NCBI RefSeq assembly: GCF_965196975.1
Contig: NZ_OZ239981.1
Span: 186,001 to 250,000, forward strand
DNA: 64,000 nucleotides
Reading direction: 5' to 3'
DNA from: Endozoicomonas sp965196975
Lineage (GTDB): Bacteria > Pseudomonadota > Gammaproteobacteria > Pseudomonadales > Endozoicomonadaceae
The translations under genes and the position numbers were made by a program. The notes below the pieces were generated by a model. That model searched no databases and was not told where the DNA came from. It saw nothing but the letters and a program-made list of their open reading frames with translations. Below are positions 16,267-26,384 of this stretch, one piece after another. Each line of letters opens with the position of its first letter. The stretch's first letter is position 1.

Positions 16267-17807
16267 CAGTGTTTCACCTCTGAAGAGCGCTTGTTTGTTT
16301 TTTGATTGCCAGAAGACGCGGGGTAGCCGCCGCCCATAAATCCAGTTTGAGCCATGGCGACCGCACGAAATATGGCGCGTCCCTTATTCATGGTTTCCTT
16401 CCATTCCAGATCAGGACTGGAATCAGCGACAATACCTGCTCCGGCCTGAATGTGGAGTTGACGATCCTTGATGACTGCAGTCCGAATAGCAATGGCGGTG
16501 TCCATATTGCCATTCCATGCCAGATATCCCACAGCGCCACCGTATACACCGCGTTTTACAGGTTCCATTTCATCGATGATTTCCATGGCCCTTACTTTTG
16601 GCGCACCGCTTAATGTGCCTGCAGGTAGCGTAGCTTTTAGTACATCAAGGGCATCCAGTCCACTTTTCAGTTGCCCTGTTACGTTGGAAACAATGTGCAT
16701 GACATGGGAGTAACGTTCAATGACCATCTTGTCAGTCAGCTTTACGGAGCCTGTAGAAGCTACACGACCAACGGCGTTTCTTCCGAGGTCGATCAGCATG
16801 AGGTGTTCTGCAAGCTCTTTAGGGTCATTGAGTAGCTCCTGCTCGAGAGCTTTATCCTTCTCTTCGGTATCACCTCGCTTACGAGTGCCTGCAATAGGTC
16901 TTACGGTCACCTCTCCATCTTCCAGTCGGGCCAGGATTTCAGGAGAAGATCCGACGACATGAAAGTCACCCAGATCCATGTAATACATGTAAGGAGAAGG
17001 GTTGGTACTTCGGAGGGCCCGGTAAAGATTCAGGGGAGAGCTGTCAAAAGGGATGGACATTCTCTGGGAGAGTACGACTTGCATGGCGTCGCCAGCAAGA
17101 ATGTAGTCACGTATCGCGCCAACGGATGCTTTGAAGGCTTCTTCACCGAATCCTGACTGAAAATCATCTTCACTGGCGGGGTTCAGGGATGCCTGAACCG
17201 GTGGTTGAATGTTGCTGGTCTGCAGTTGACGTACGAGGTTGTCCAGACGGAACTGGGCTTTTTCCAGAGCGGCGGATTCATCGGGGTTGGCATGGGTAAT
17301 AAGGATTAGTTTGCCACTGAGGTTATCGAATACGACCAGCTCATCAGAGACCATCAAAAGGATATCAGGTGTATGCAGCTCGTCCTTTGGAGCGCTCTCT
17401 GCCAGTTTGGGTTCAATATAGCGAATCGTGTCGTAACCAAAATAACCAACCAGGCCCCCAGTGAATCTGGGTAGTTCTGCCAGCTCAGGTACTTGATAAC
17501 GCTGTTGGAATTCCTTGATAAACTCCAGAGGGTCGCTGGTGGTATGTTCTTCCACAATCTGGCCATCGGTTTCGATATTAATGCGATCGCCATTGACCCG
17601 CAGCAGGGTGCGGCAGGGTAGGCCAATCATGGAATAACGGCCCCATTTTTCGCCTCCTTCAACGGACTCTAACAGGTAGGAGTAGCGGCCATTGGCAAGC
17701 TTGAGATAGGTGGTTAATGGTGTGTCCAGGTCTGCCAGAATCTCACGTACAACGGGAATGCGGTTGTAACCTTCTCTGGTCAGACGCGCAAATTGTTCAG
17801 GCGTCAT
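16266..17807 (-). CDS. trpE: Anthranilate synthase component I
   Basis: A 513-residue chorismate-using subunit that starts the tryptophan pathway. The tryptophan feedback site SYLLESVEGG is near residues 43-52, and the catalytic half carries PSPYMYYMD, RPIAGTRKRG, DLGRNAVGRV and SGAPKVRAMEIIDE, as in other TrpE proteins. It is the first trp gene of the block, and the upstream 300 bp shows no leader peptide with clustered Trp codons, so classical attenuation is not evident. Its stop overlaps the trpG start. Confidence 0.97.
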   Translation of the reverse strand: MTPEQFARLTREGYNRIPVVREILADLDTPLTTYLKLANGRYSYLLESVEGGEKWGRYSMIGLPCRTLLRVNGDRINIETDGQIVEEHTTSDPLEFIKEFQQRYQVPELAELPRFTGGLVGYFGYDTIRYIEPKLAESAPKDELHTPDILLMVSDELVVFDNLSGKLILITHANPDESAALEKAQFRLDNLVRQLQTSNIQPPVQASLNPASEDDFQSGFGEEAFKASVGAIRDYILAGDAMQVVLSQRMSIPFDSSPLNLYRALRSTNPSPYMYYMDLGDFHVVGSSPEILARLEDGEVTVRPIAGTRKRGDTEEKDKALEQELLNDPKELAEHLMLIDLGRNAVGRVASTGSVKLTDKMVIERYSHVMHIVSNVTGQLKSGLDALDVLKATLPAGTLSGAPKVRAMEIIDEMEPVKRGVYGGAVGYLAWNGNMDTAIAIRTAVIKDRQLHIQAGAGIVADSSPDLEWKETMNKGRAIFRAVAMAQTGFMGGGYPASSGNQKTNKRSSEVKH

Positions 17808-18112
17808 AGCAGCTCTCTCAAATAAGCTAAGGGAATGTTATTGATTGAAATTATCTATGCTTGGCAACAACCGTGTTGCCATTGGGCTGAGTGTTATTGT
17901 CAGGCCCAGGGCCAGCTTTGCCAGCGCCAGGAGGTAGAAAGGAGGGAAACTGAAGACAAAGGGATGTGCTTGCAGCGGCTGTAGCTGCTGCATCTGAAAT
18001 GAAAGCTATGTTGGTGATAACAGTGATTCACTGCGAACTCCGCACGCTTAGCCTGAGTCTCCCCAAGCTTTTCAATATTACTTGTTTAATCATCGTCAGC
18101 GCCAAGGGTATA
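17808..18112. other. Region upstream of trpE
   Basis: On the minus strand a frame from ATG 18093 reads MIKQVILKSLGRLRLSV, meets a TGA at 18030-18028 and then continues open to 17851, ending TQPNGNTVVAKHR. It could be a short decayed secreted protein. A 7-bp hairpin with a CGGT loop lies near 17867-17884. No Trp-rich leader peptide is seen. Confidence 0.35.
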
Positions 18113-20014
18113 TTACGGGGTCGGTTGTTGCAAACCGAAAAGGGTCCTTAAATCACTTTCTGTTCGTTGATCCGGAGGAATTTTATACCAATCACTGAAT
18201 GTTTTAAGATTGAGTTTTCTAATATCAAAGGCCTCTTCATCCACCATCTCAACCAATGCGTCAACCCACCCATGGTTGTCACTACCATCAATAGATCGCA
18301 AATAACCTAATGGACTCTGCGACAGTAACTGATGAAGCAGGAGTGTGAGCTTGGCTTTTGAGTTACTGATATGCGAGTTGAGGTCGTACAGTACTCTTTG
18401 CTTACAGGCTTCATATGTGCTGCTTTCCATGTAGGAGCGCACTCGGCTTCGTGCTTCTTTTTCATGTCTTGCATCCACTTCGGAGAGGTGAGCGAAATGC
18501 TCTTCACTGCATAGGTATGCACTTTTGCCGTCACAACAGGGACTGATCAGGTCTATCATGCACAAAAATGGGTCCTCAGCATGGATATTTCCCAGTTTAT
18601 AATGACCACTGTGGATAAAGCTTGCGTGAGTTTGTTTTAATAGCTCCGTTAGCTTTGCCCGGAAATGGTTGATATTTTTGATATCGATTGTATCAGTAAG
18701 CAACGGGTCATCATCAGGTCCCCATTCTGCTTTAAGTCTCTGGTAGGTGGGAAGAAACTGTGTGTGTAGCCTTGAACTGATGGCGTCAATGGTTGCCTGA
18801 TGAGTCTTTTCCATCTGATGACGCTGATGATCAGGCCCAGCCGGAAGGAAGATATGATCAACCGACGTATTATAAATGCTGGCAATCTTGGTCACTGCTT
18901 TGTACATGTCTTCTTCGTAGCCAGTGTCGCCAGCAAAAAATACGGTTTGTTCCTTTGTGATGACCAGATAGCCAAGCGCCGGTGCTTTGTGCCCATTGAG
19001 GGGAGAGGTGCCGGACCAGTGTTTTGATAGAATGGGCACTATGGTGGCTACATCAGAATTATTGCGGCGCACCTTGTATGGGTCATAAGGATAGGCTTTA
19101 GTAACATCACCTTCTTTATCCAGGAACTGGATGTGATCAAGCATCTTTTCAGTGCCTGCCGGGATCAGTAATTTACTGTATTTTCTGTGCTCAGTGCTTT
19201 CATCATCGGTTGGATGAATGAGCAGTACATGGGTTTTGATCCAGGTCACGATGCGAGAAAAGAGAGGCTTCTGTGGTCTGGTAACCTCACCAATATTTCG
19301 GCAGTGATCCATGTGGCCATGACTAAGCAGAATCAGGTCCGCTTTGCGATTATGGATCGGTGTGGTTTTAGCTTCATATGGGCCAATAGAGCTGGTAGCT
19401 GGATCAAAGGTGATGGACAGCGGCAAGCCATCATCACCGCGCAGGCAGATGGAAATATGGGCATGTCCATGGTGCTGGAACTGCCCAGGTTTCATGGGTA
19501 GGACAGACTGGTTTGCTGTTGCAAGAGCTTCTGGCCTAAACCAGGGAGTTATGAAGAAAGAGTCTCGAAGGGTTAACAGCGACCATGCGTATTCTTTGAA
19601 GGTGTTAAAGCCAATGCTGAGAGCATCTTTCCAATCTTGGAGGTTTGTCCATTTTGATGCTTCATTTGAATCGCAGTATTGATAGACAAGATTACCTGAC
19701 AAGGTACGTTGTCTCTCCGGGTCTTCAGAAGGTCGACGAATCAGGTCGGCGTAATTACTCACTGGTTGATCATGAAACCATCCTCGATGGTAGACATGAT
19801 TCTTTGCTTCACAAAGTTGGACAGCCGCTAGTTCATAAATCCTTTTTGATGGGTTTGTTTCGTTGTTGTGTGTAGAGGTATCGGTCTCTCGAACCAGGGT
19901 TATGCTGTGGGGGGCAGGTTGGGTGTTATAGCCTGAAAAACGCGCTTGGTTATCTGGTTCAAAAGTCCGATGTCTTTGCTGGGGATCTGAGTATGCTGTC
20001 GCTTGTGCTTCCAT
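18113..20014 (-). CDS. Metallo-beta-lactamase-fold hydrolase, possibly NAPE-PLD-like
   Basis: About 633 residues, much longer than most stand-alone enzymes of this fold. The metal-binding motif LILLSHGHMDHCRN lies near residue 245, and a second ligand block TVFFAGDTGYEED near residue 370; both are hallmarks of the fold. The preceding strand SITFDPATSSIGPYE resembles the NAPE-phospholipase D/UlaG-like branch (inference). Residues 1-150 and the last 150 or so show no motif I recognise, and no signal peptide is evident. The ATG at 20014 is preferred to a TTG at 20032; neither has a strong ribosome-binding site. The gene lies between gph and trpE, which are neighbours in pseudomonads, so it looks inserted. 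Confidence 0.72.
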   Translation of the reverse strand: MEAQATAYSDPQQRHRTFEPDNQARFSGYNTQPAPHSITLVRETDTSTHNNETNPSKRIYELAAVQLCEAKNHVYHRGWFHDQPVSNYADLIRRPSEDPERQRTLSGNLVYQYCDSNEASKWTNLQDWKDALSIGFNTFKEYAWSLLTLRDSFFITPWFRPEALATANQSVLPMKPGQFQHHGHAHISICLRGDDGLPLSITFDPATSSIGPYEAKTTPIHNRKADLILLSHGHMDHCRNIGEVTRPQKPLFSRIVTWIKTHVLLIHPTDDESTEHRKYSKLLIPAGTEKMLDHIQFLDKEGDVTKAYPYDPYKVRRNNSDVATIVPILSKHWSGTSPLNGHKAPALGYLVITKEQTVFFAGDTGYEEDMYKAVTKIASIYNTSVDHIFLPAGPDHQRHQMEKTHQATIDAISSRLHTQFLPTYQRLKAEWGPDDDPLLTDTIDIKNINHFRAKLTELLKQTHASFIHSGHYKLGNIHAEDPFLCMIDLISPCCDGKSAYLCSEEHFAHLSEVDARHEKEARSRVRSYMESSTYEACKQRVLYDLNSHISNSKAKLTLLLHQLLSQSPLGYLRSIDGSDNHGWVDALVEMVDEEAFDIRKLNLKTFSDWYKIPPDQRTESDLRTLFGLQQPTP

Positions 20015-20275
20015 TAATTGCTGTTTTTCCAAGTTTATTGTTGGGTTTGATAAAAAGTCATACCTGAGTTATGGACTTAATTGATACAGCGTTAATTATG
20101 AAAAAATGATATTGAGGTTTTACGTGAAATATATGTGGCCCAGATAGTTACCACTTTATTCGATTGTATGTTGAAGAATTCAGTGGGCTGAACGCCTTGA
20201 TTTAATATGGCGTATGAAACCTGATTTCTTAGAGTGTCTAGCTGGGAATAAAGTTCCTTAGACTAGGAGGGGCAG

Positions 20276-20301
20276 CCTCTCTGTTTGCCAGTTCAGAGAG
20301 G
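20276..20301. terminator. Hairpin downstream of gph
   Basis: CCTCTCTG (20276-20283) pairs perfectly with CAGAGAGG (20294-20301). There is no T run on the minus side, so it may be an mRNA 3' stabiliser rather than a terminator for rpe-gph. Confidence 0.35.
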
Positions 20302-20323
20302 TTGTTGAAAATTATGGAGAAAA

Positions 20324-21022
20324 TCAAAGAAGTTCTTTTAAGGTGAGAGCGACAAGATCAGGGTTTGACTGTTCTATGGGTTCACCATGATTGTACCCAT
20401 AAGGTAGTCCGATTACGCAAACACCAGCAGCTCTGGCTGCACGGATATCATTGACCGAGTCTCCGATCATTAGAGCCTGATCTGAAGAAATATTAAACTT
20501 TTGCATTGCATATAACAAAGGCATCGGATGAGGTTTTTTTTCGGTCAGGCTATCGCCACCAATAGTTAGGTCAAAGTAATGATCAATACCCATCAGTTGC
20601 AGCAGGCGATCAGTGAACTGCTCACTTTTATTGGTAATGACGACCTGTTTGATGCCGCGATCTTTCATCGCTTCAAGAAAATCAGAAACTCCTGGGTAGA
20701 GGTAGCTGTGATGTCCGAGTTCTTCGCTGTAATGGGACTTGAAGCATTCGTGGGCTGCCTCGAACAGAGAGGAATCCACCTGGCCAGGTTGATCGCCGCT
20801 CATGTCATCAGCCAGTGCTCGTTTTACCAGTGATGGAATGCCGTTACCAACCCATAGCCGGGCTTTAGACTCTCCGGCAATGGGCATTCCCATATCAATC
20901 AGCATTTTGTCCAGTGCAGCGGCAAGGTCAGGAACGCTTTCCACTAGAGTGCCATCCAGATCGTACATAACCATAGATAGGTTGTTAAGAAGTGGATGGC
21001 CGTTGGAAGGTAGTGTGTTCAT
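20324..21022 (-). CDS. gph: Phosphoglycolate phosphatase (HAD family)
   Basis: A 232-residue HAD hydrolase with the nucleophile motif VMYDLDGTLVES at the N-terminus, VVITNKSEQF in motif II, KKPHPMPLLYA for motif III and MIGDSVNDIRAARAAGV for motif IV. Gph clears 2-phosphoglycolate formed when DNA ends are repaired. It follows rpe by three bases, so the two are one operon; rpe-gph is a common pair, often followed by trpE in pseudomonads. Substrate assignment rests on this context. Confidence 0.93.
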   Translation of the reverse strand: MNTLPSNGHPLLNNLSMVMYDLDGTLVESVPDLAAALDKMLIDMGMPIAGESKARLWVGNGIPSLVKRALADDMSGDQPGQVDSSLFEAAHECFKSHYSEELGHHSYLYPGVSDFLEAMKDRGIKQVVITNKSEQFTDRLLQLMGIDHYFDLTIGGDSLTEKKPHPMPLLYAMQKFNISSDQALMIGDSVNDIRAARAAGVCVIGLPYGYNHGEPIEQSNPDLVALTLKELL

Positions 21023-21025
21023 GAT

Positions 21026-21703
21026 TTATAAAGCTACTACCTCAGCGAGCTCTGAACGCATTTGAGAAACAACATCGTTGTAGCTGTCTGCACCAAAGAT
21101 TGCTGATCCTGCAACAAAGGTATCAGCGCCGGCCTCAGCAATTTGACGAATATTGCTGGCTGACACACCGCCATCTACCTGAAGGCGAATATTCAGTCCG
21201 CTATCATCAATCAGTTTGCGAACCCTGCAGAGCTTTTTCAGTGTGGAAGGAATAAATTTCTGACCGCCAAATCCCGGGTTTACCGACATCAACAGGATCA
21301 TATCCAGTTTGTCCATAACATATTCAAGAATGTCGGGAGACGTTGCTGGGTTGAGTACCAGCCCAGCCTGGCAACCGCCTTCACGAATCAGTTGTAAGCT
21401 GCGATCAATATGTTCTGATGCTTCCGGGTGAAAAGTAATCATACTGGCACCCGCTTCAATAAAATCACCGATGATGCGATCCACTGGACTCACCATAAGG
21501 TGTACGTCAATGGGGGCGGTGACACCGTGTTTTCTCAGGGCTTTGCATACCATAGGGCCGAGGGTGAGATTAGGGACGTAATGGTTGTCCATGACATCAA
21601 AATGGACCCAGTCGGCACCAGCGGTCAAAACATTGTCAACTTCTTCGCCCAGTCGGGCAAAATCTGCAGAAAGAATACTCGGGGCAATAATAAAGTCGCG
21701 CAT
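21026..21703 (-). CDS. rpe: Ribulose-phosphate 3-epimerase
   Basis: A 225-residue TIM-barrel enzyme that converts ribulose 5-phosphate to xylulose 5-phosphate in the pentose phosphate pathway. It has the family blocks IAPSILSADFARLG, VHFDVMDNHYVPNLT, DVHLMV, SVNPGFGGQKFIP and LQVDGGVS, which hold the catalytic aspartates and metal-binding histidines. It is the first gene of the minus-strand rpe-gph pair. Confidence 0.97.
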   Translation of the reverse strand: MRDFIIAPSILSADFARLGEEVDNVLTAGADWVHFDVMDNHYVPNLTLGPMVCKALRKHGVTAPIDVHLMVSPVDRIIGDFIEAGASMITFHPEASEHIDRSLQLIREGGCQAGLVLNPATSPDILEYVMDKLDMILLMSVNPGFGGQKFIPSTLKKLCRVRKLIDDSGLNIRLQVDGGVSASNIRQIAEAGADTFVAGSAIFGADSYNDVVSQMRSELAEVVAL

Positions 21704-22016
21704 GGTGTTCCTGATCAGCCAGTGTATGAACTTGGGCGATTGTAACGGGTTGCTATGCTTCTGTCAGGTGCTTGATGCTCTTCCTGTAAGAAAAGCTGAA
21801 CCCATATTCTATGAGTTATTAATCAAGTCGATGAGTGTGTTTTCCGGTTTTTAAAGTGTACCTTTCATTCTTTACGGCTTTTGATGTTTGGGTAGCGTTT
21901 TATTATCCGTATAACTTAAATTTATAAATTTTTCATTTTATTTGTTGCTGGTTGCTATAATTTTTGGCTGTTTTGAATGGATGTATTTTTTCTAAAAACT
22001 AGCAGTGAATGATTTG

Positions 22017-22239
22017 ATGTCGTTGGAAATATGTAAGTTGATTTTAATAAAAATAATAAAATTTGGGGTGGCTCTTGTTTTGTTGCTTTTTTTAAGTGAT
22101 TTGAGTGCGGCACCCCGTGGAGAGCGTTATTATCAGCAGAGCGCGGAAAGTTTTGTTGGTGCTTTTGATGTGTTTGATGTGTTTGGTGGTGTTGGGAAAT
22201 TTGAATATACAAAGGGGTGTTCTGAAGGACAGACTCATG
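22017..22239 (+). pseudogene. 5' fragment of a secreted-protein gene, cut by ISKra4 copy 2
   Basis: From ATG 22017 the frame gives a long hydrophobic signal peptide (FGVALVLLLFLSDLSA) and then APRGERYYQQSAESFVGAFD, about 74 residues before the IS. The IS supplies the next stop. The flank (GACTCATG) is not repeated on the other side of the element, so the missing 3' half is not adjacent. A 3' gene fragment beside ISKra4 copy 4 (52081-52407) is a candidate for the lost half. I do not recognise the protein. Confidence 0.6.
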
Positions 22240-23150
22240 GGGTGCTCTCTCTGAATGATTGAAACAATAGTGCTCTATTTTCACAGCTACTATGGGAACA
22301 CCACTCATAATAGTTAACTGTCATGCCCGCTTCTGTTATTTCCAGCTCTACCAAAAGCATCGTTTTGCAAATTGAAGTTTCTATAGATTCAGGCAACATG
22401 CTGAATCTTGAAGATAGTTTACAGCGTGCACTCAATGAAGCCGGGCAGCTTGGAACAAAAGAGTTATTGGGGCTATTTGAATCACCCAATAAAGAACCTA
22501 TCGTCGTTAATCAGCAGAAGTGGAACTACAAAGGAAAGGTTCTTAAGCACTATGAAACCTTATACGGTCGTATACCTTTGGAGCGCTCCGTATATCAGGG
22601 TGTCAGAGGTGGCAGTACTCTGGCAGCACTTGATCTTCGTGCCGGTATTATTGGTTCAGCTACCCCCAAATTTGCCAAGTCTATCGCCTGGAAATACAGC
22701 CAGATGCCAGCGCCTGCGGTAAAAGAAGATTTTGAGACCAACCATCAAAGGACGCTTTCAAATTCTTATATCAAGCATTTATCGGACAGAGTAGGTGCAT
22801 TAATTGAAGACCAGCAAGACACTCACTACCACCTTCCTCCACTAAAAGAGCCTGTTGAAACAATAGCCATTGGTCTGGATGGAACCTGCATGCTGCTTTG
22901 TGAAGAAGGCTGGAGGGAAGCCATGTGTGGGACATTGAGCCTATATTCTGCAGATGGAGACAGGCTCCACACGATATATACAGCCAGTTCGCCAGAGTAT
23001 GGTAAACAAAGCTTTATGAGCAAGCTCGACGAGGAGATTGCAGATCTAAAACGACTCTACCCAAATGCCACATACATCGGGGTAGCTGACGGGGCTAGAG
23101 AAAACTGGAGTTATTTGAAACAACATACCTCTGGGCAGATACTCGATTTT

Positions 23151-24749
23151 GTAACTATTCAGCACCCAGCAAAGGCGTATTGTTGTAATTTCGAACCGCT
23201 TTAAGAAGCGCCTGAAATATGTTCAACCCCTGCTTTTTAGCAGATGATAAATAGCTTCGGATTCGGGTAAACATGGTACCTCCGTCTTCGCTTCTGAAGC
23301 AGCCTGAGATCTTCTGCTTAAGTTTGGCCATCCTGGCATCACGTTCACTGCCATTGTTATCGAAGGGAATTGAAAAGTCCGACATGAAGCGCAACGTTTC
23401 AACCTTAAACTCAATAAGCCTTTTGAACAGGTTGTAGGCCTTGGTATTCCTGACCTTCTTACGTCCAAGCACCTGTCGTTGTTTTTCCATATAAGCGGTT
23501 TCCTTCGTGAGAGCCCTTTGAAGGATTTGGTCGTATATCGTCTCAATGCGAAGCTGTATTGCACCAGGCATTTGAGTCAGACCGGCTGCTTTGTATTTCT
23601 TGCAGAAGTGCCAGGAGAGCGTAAGCAATTTCATCAGCCGCAGAGCCAGCTTATTCGCATCCCTATCGACAACTCCCTGAAGCTCTCTCAGATGATGGGC
23701 ATTACAAAGCACATGCACTGCCGCATAGGCAAAGTAGGACTTCCAATGATCGTGAACCAGAATGCCTGCAAAAGTCAGCAGGATGCCCATTGCATCCATT
23801 GCTTCACAACCTCGCCTTTCTGAGAGGTAGTAAAGCGTCCATTGGTCATCTCGCATAATGTGTAACCACCACAGTGAACCGTCAACCCGCATGCCAGTTT
23901 CATCCGCTCCTGCAACCGGACTTTCTTGTAAAGCATCGCGGATACTCTGCTCAGTAGAGGCCAGGTTCTCATGGGTATAGGCAACAAAATTGGCAACAGA
24001 GCCTGCGCTGACACTCATGCAATAAATAGTATTGAAATACTCAGACACCCGGTGATATGGGATGAAGTGATACTGGTTTAAATGAACAGCCATTGCCTGA
24101 GTCACTTCTCCGTATTGAGCAGCGGCTTTCACTCCTTGGGGAAACTCAGCGGTGTTCCGTTTACCACAAGGACATACTTTAACGTCTGCCCAGTACGCGG
24201 TAACTTCAAATTCTCCGGGTCTACCTGGATCAAAAACCTGTCGCTCAATGTATTTGGTGGGTTTAATATCGATAAGCGAAGACTGGCAACAGCAACATTT
24301 TTCAACCTTCAGATGCCTGACATAATCGGGTAAGGCGACACGTCTCAAACAAGAGCCTTGATGACCTTTCTGGCCACCTGGTTTATTGCCTGAAGATGGT
24401 CTAAGGCTTTTGGGGTTCGGTGTTTCCTGTGAGGAGCAGGGGGCTTCTTTGGAAGATGTATCACCTTTATCACTCCCTTTTTTACTGGGCTTTTGATAAC
24501 CATCTGACGATGGTGGCTTACTACTGTTTTGACTGTTTTTATTAACCCTTTCTTCCAGTTCGCTGCAACGTTCCCGTAAAAGCGCATTCTCGGTCCGAAG
24601 CTCTTCATTCTCTTTAAGGAGAGCTTCGGTAAACGGAGTAGCTGGGAAGTCTGGTTCCATACTGGAGATTTGTTAGAAAAATTGAGTATAAGATGATGGT
24701 CGAAAAATCAGAAAATTCCAGATTTATATGAAGGGTGCTGAATAGTTAC
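23151..24749 (-). mobile_element. IS66-family element, copy 1 (1,599 bp), nested
   Basis: Perfect 17-bp terminal inverted repeats GTAACTATTCAGCACCC bound the element, and an 8-bp duplication TCGATTTT flanks it (23143-23150 and 24750-24757). It starts with GTAA as is usual for IS66. It has only the large transposase gene, without tnpA and tnpB, as in the ISBst12 subgroup (family knowledge). Confidence 0.95.
23155..24660 (-). CDS. IS66-family transposase (copy 1)
   Basis: A 501-residue transposase. The N-terminus has a leucine-zipper-like coil (LLKENEELRTENALLRE), then the conserved NSQNSSKPPSSDGY, a cysteine-rich zinc-finger region around residues 120-170, and the DDE core: VAGADETGMRVDG, LVHDHWKSYFAY and DNNGSERDARMAKLKQKISG. 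The last block, with its catalytic glutamate, and the C-terminal tail are typical of IS66. It is identical to the copy at 26389. Confidence 0.97.
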   Translation of the reverse strand: MEPDFPATPFTEALLKENEELRTENALLRERCSELEERVNKNSQNSSKPPSSDGYQKPSKKGSDKGDTSSKEAPCSSQETPNPKSLRPSSGNKPGGQKGHQGSCLRRVALPDYVRHLKVEKCCCCQSSLIDIKPTKYIERQVFDPGRPGEFEVTAYWADVKVCPCGKRNTAEFPQGVKAAAQYGEVTQAMAVHLNQYHFIPYHRVSEYFNTIYCMSVSAGSVANFVAYTHENLASTEQSIRDALQESPVAGADETGMRVDGSLWWLHIMRDDQWTLYYLSERRGCEAMDAMGILLTFAGILVHDHWKSYFAYAAVHVLCNAHHLRELQGVVDRDANKLALRLMKLLTLSWHFCKKYKAAGLTQMPGAIQLRIETIYDQILQRALTKETAYMEKQRQVLGRKKVRNTKAYNLFKRLIEFKVETLRFMSDFSIPFDNNGSERDARMAKLKQKISGCFRSEDGGTMFTRIRSYLSSAKKQGLNIFQALLKAVRNYNNTPLLGAE

Positions 24750-25237
24750 TCGATTTTTATCATGCATCTGAATATTTAGCTGGAGCAGCGGAAGCACTGT
24801 TTCCAACCAGTAAGGCGAAGCGACACCAGTGGCTTGAAGACAGGCTACATAGTTTGAAAAACAAGCGTGGAGCAGCCAAAAAAATCCTTCAGGAAATTGA
24901 ATCAGCCGAGCTCCCGAAAAAGACAATCGCACTGACAGAGAAGCGCTACAAAGCTGTGAGCTATTTTACAAACAATCACCAGTTAATGAATTATCATCAG
25001 GCGCTTAAACGCCATTGGCCAATAGGTTCAGGAGTTACTGAAGCGGCTTGTAAGACTCTGGTAAAGCAACGATTATGTGGTTCTGGAATGAGGTGGAAAG
25101 CAACAGGAGCGGAAGTGCTTTTGACAACAAGAGCACTGATCCAGAGTAAGGGGCGCTGGGAACAACTTTGGTCTGAGTTCATGACTGGAAAGGTTGAAGC
25201 TAACCTATGAGTCAGTTATCAAATTGAGAGAGCACCC

Positions 25238-26343
25238 CCTACAGCAAAACCCCAACATTTAACTACAAGGTTTAACGGCAGATCACAGCTTTTATCCAGC
25301 TACAGTAACACTATATACAAGCGGCAATACTGGTTAGCTGCCGCATTTTGAAACCCACTTCACAGGACTTATATCCCTGAAGCACACAAACTAACAGACA
25401 AAGGTTGACTTCTTGGTAGCACGGAGTTACAAATATGCAAAAGAGAACAACACATAACACATAATTTCACACCGCTTCTCATCCGGGACCAACTGATTGT
25501 CGAAGCCACTGGTTAGCTTCATACGTCACCAGTGTAGTATAGAGTGTGATCGAAAAACTGGAATTCAGCAAAACCGCCACAGTTTTGATTGATTCCGTTT
25601 CTTTGTATGTACTCCCACTGAATCATCTGCTAGCCCTATCTTAGGCAACCAGTGACCAATGCTCTGAATCATACGTTTTGATCAGCACCTTTACCTACAC
25701 TGATAATGCGGACTGTAAGCCCACTAGTCAAGCCTGTTGCAGCCTAACTCGAGCCTTCTTATATGCTGGTTTTCATCTAGTGAAATTATCAAATATGAAC
25801 AAACATAAATGACTATAGAGCTATAATCACAGGGCTCTCAAGAATCAGTCCAAAAGCAAAAAACGACACTGAACGCATAAAAACCGTTAGACATGCCTCA
25901 AAAAACCACAGAACCGCCGTAATTCAAGGGTTAATAGCCAAAGAAGTAGAAAAGTTTAAATTTAAGTAATATTTAGTATAAATAAATACGCCGCCAATAC
26001 TGGCGCACCACCCCATCAAAAAACAACCACGCAAACTTATTTACAAGACAGGGAGTAATAATTCAGTGCATTTCGATGCTTTTATGACAAAAAAATAGTG
26101 TAAATTTTTCGTAAGGGAGACACCCACTTTATATTCATTCTAATAAAATTCTTCCTATTATTATTAGAATTATTAAAGAGTGCGTCATATATAAAAAAAA
26201 ATCTATTTGCGCATACAACTCTAAGAAAACTTCTAGATATCAGAACCACAACGCAAAAAATTAACATTTCAGAAAACTCTTCATCCTCAGATCAAGTAAA
26301 CTGGTAAGAACATTCTTTCTAACGCTTTTTATTCTGGTCCTTT
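25238..26343. other. About 1.1 kb without a recognisable gene
   Basis: No coding frame of any length stands out on either strand. A short hairpin with GCGGCA at 25321-25326 pairing with TGCCGC at 25339-25344 is followed by ATTTTG. From about 25,780 the DNA becomes AT-rich. The last part should hold the promoter of the split cysteine-rich gene. The left edge, CCTACAGC, marks the rearrangement point. Confidence 0.4.
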
Positions 26344-26384
26344 ATGAAACAGCTATCTATTTTTGTAGTTCTTATTTTTTCTTC

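Larger units (their letters stand above)
22323..25210 (+). pseudogene. ISKra4-family transposase (copy 2), split by IS66
   Basis: The gene matches the other copies up to QILDF, then is broken at 23150 by the IS66 element and resumes at 24758. The first piece ends at a stop inside IS66 (293 residues), and the second open piece begins inside the C-terminal third. The break falls just after the second catalytic aspartate block and separates it from the glutamate motif GSGVTEAACK, so no active transposase is expected. The element could be moved only by enzyme from other copies. Confidence 0.92.
22240..25237 (+). mobile_element. ISKra4-family insertion sequence, copy 2, with nested IS66
   Basis: The ends GGGTGCTCTCTC and GAGAGAGCACCC are intact, and the length of 2,998 bp equals 1,391 plus the 1,599-bp IS66 and its 8-bp duplication. 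The outer flanks differ (GACTCATG left, CCTACAGC right), so this copy has no target duplication. CCTACAGC is the reverse complement of the right flank of copy 4, pointing to recombination between them. Confidence 0.93.

Noticed and set aside
17808..18112. trp attenuator with leader peptide
   Set aside because: No short frame with consecutive Trp codons and no terminator/antiterminator pair with a T run was found upstream of trpE.
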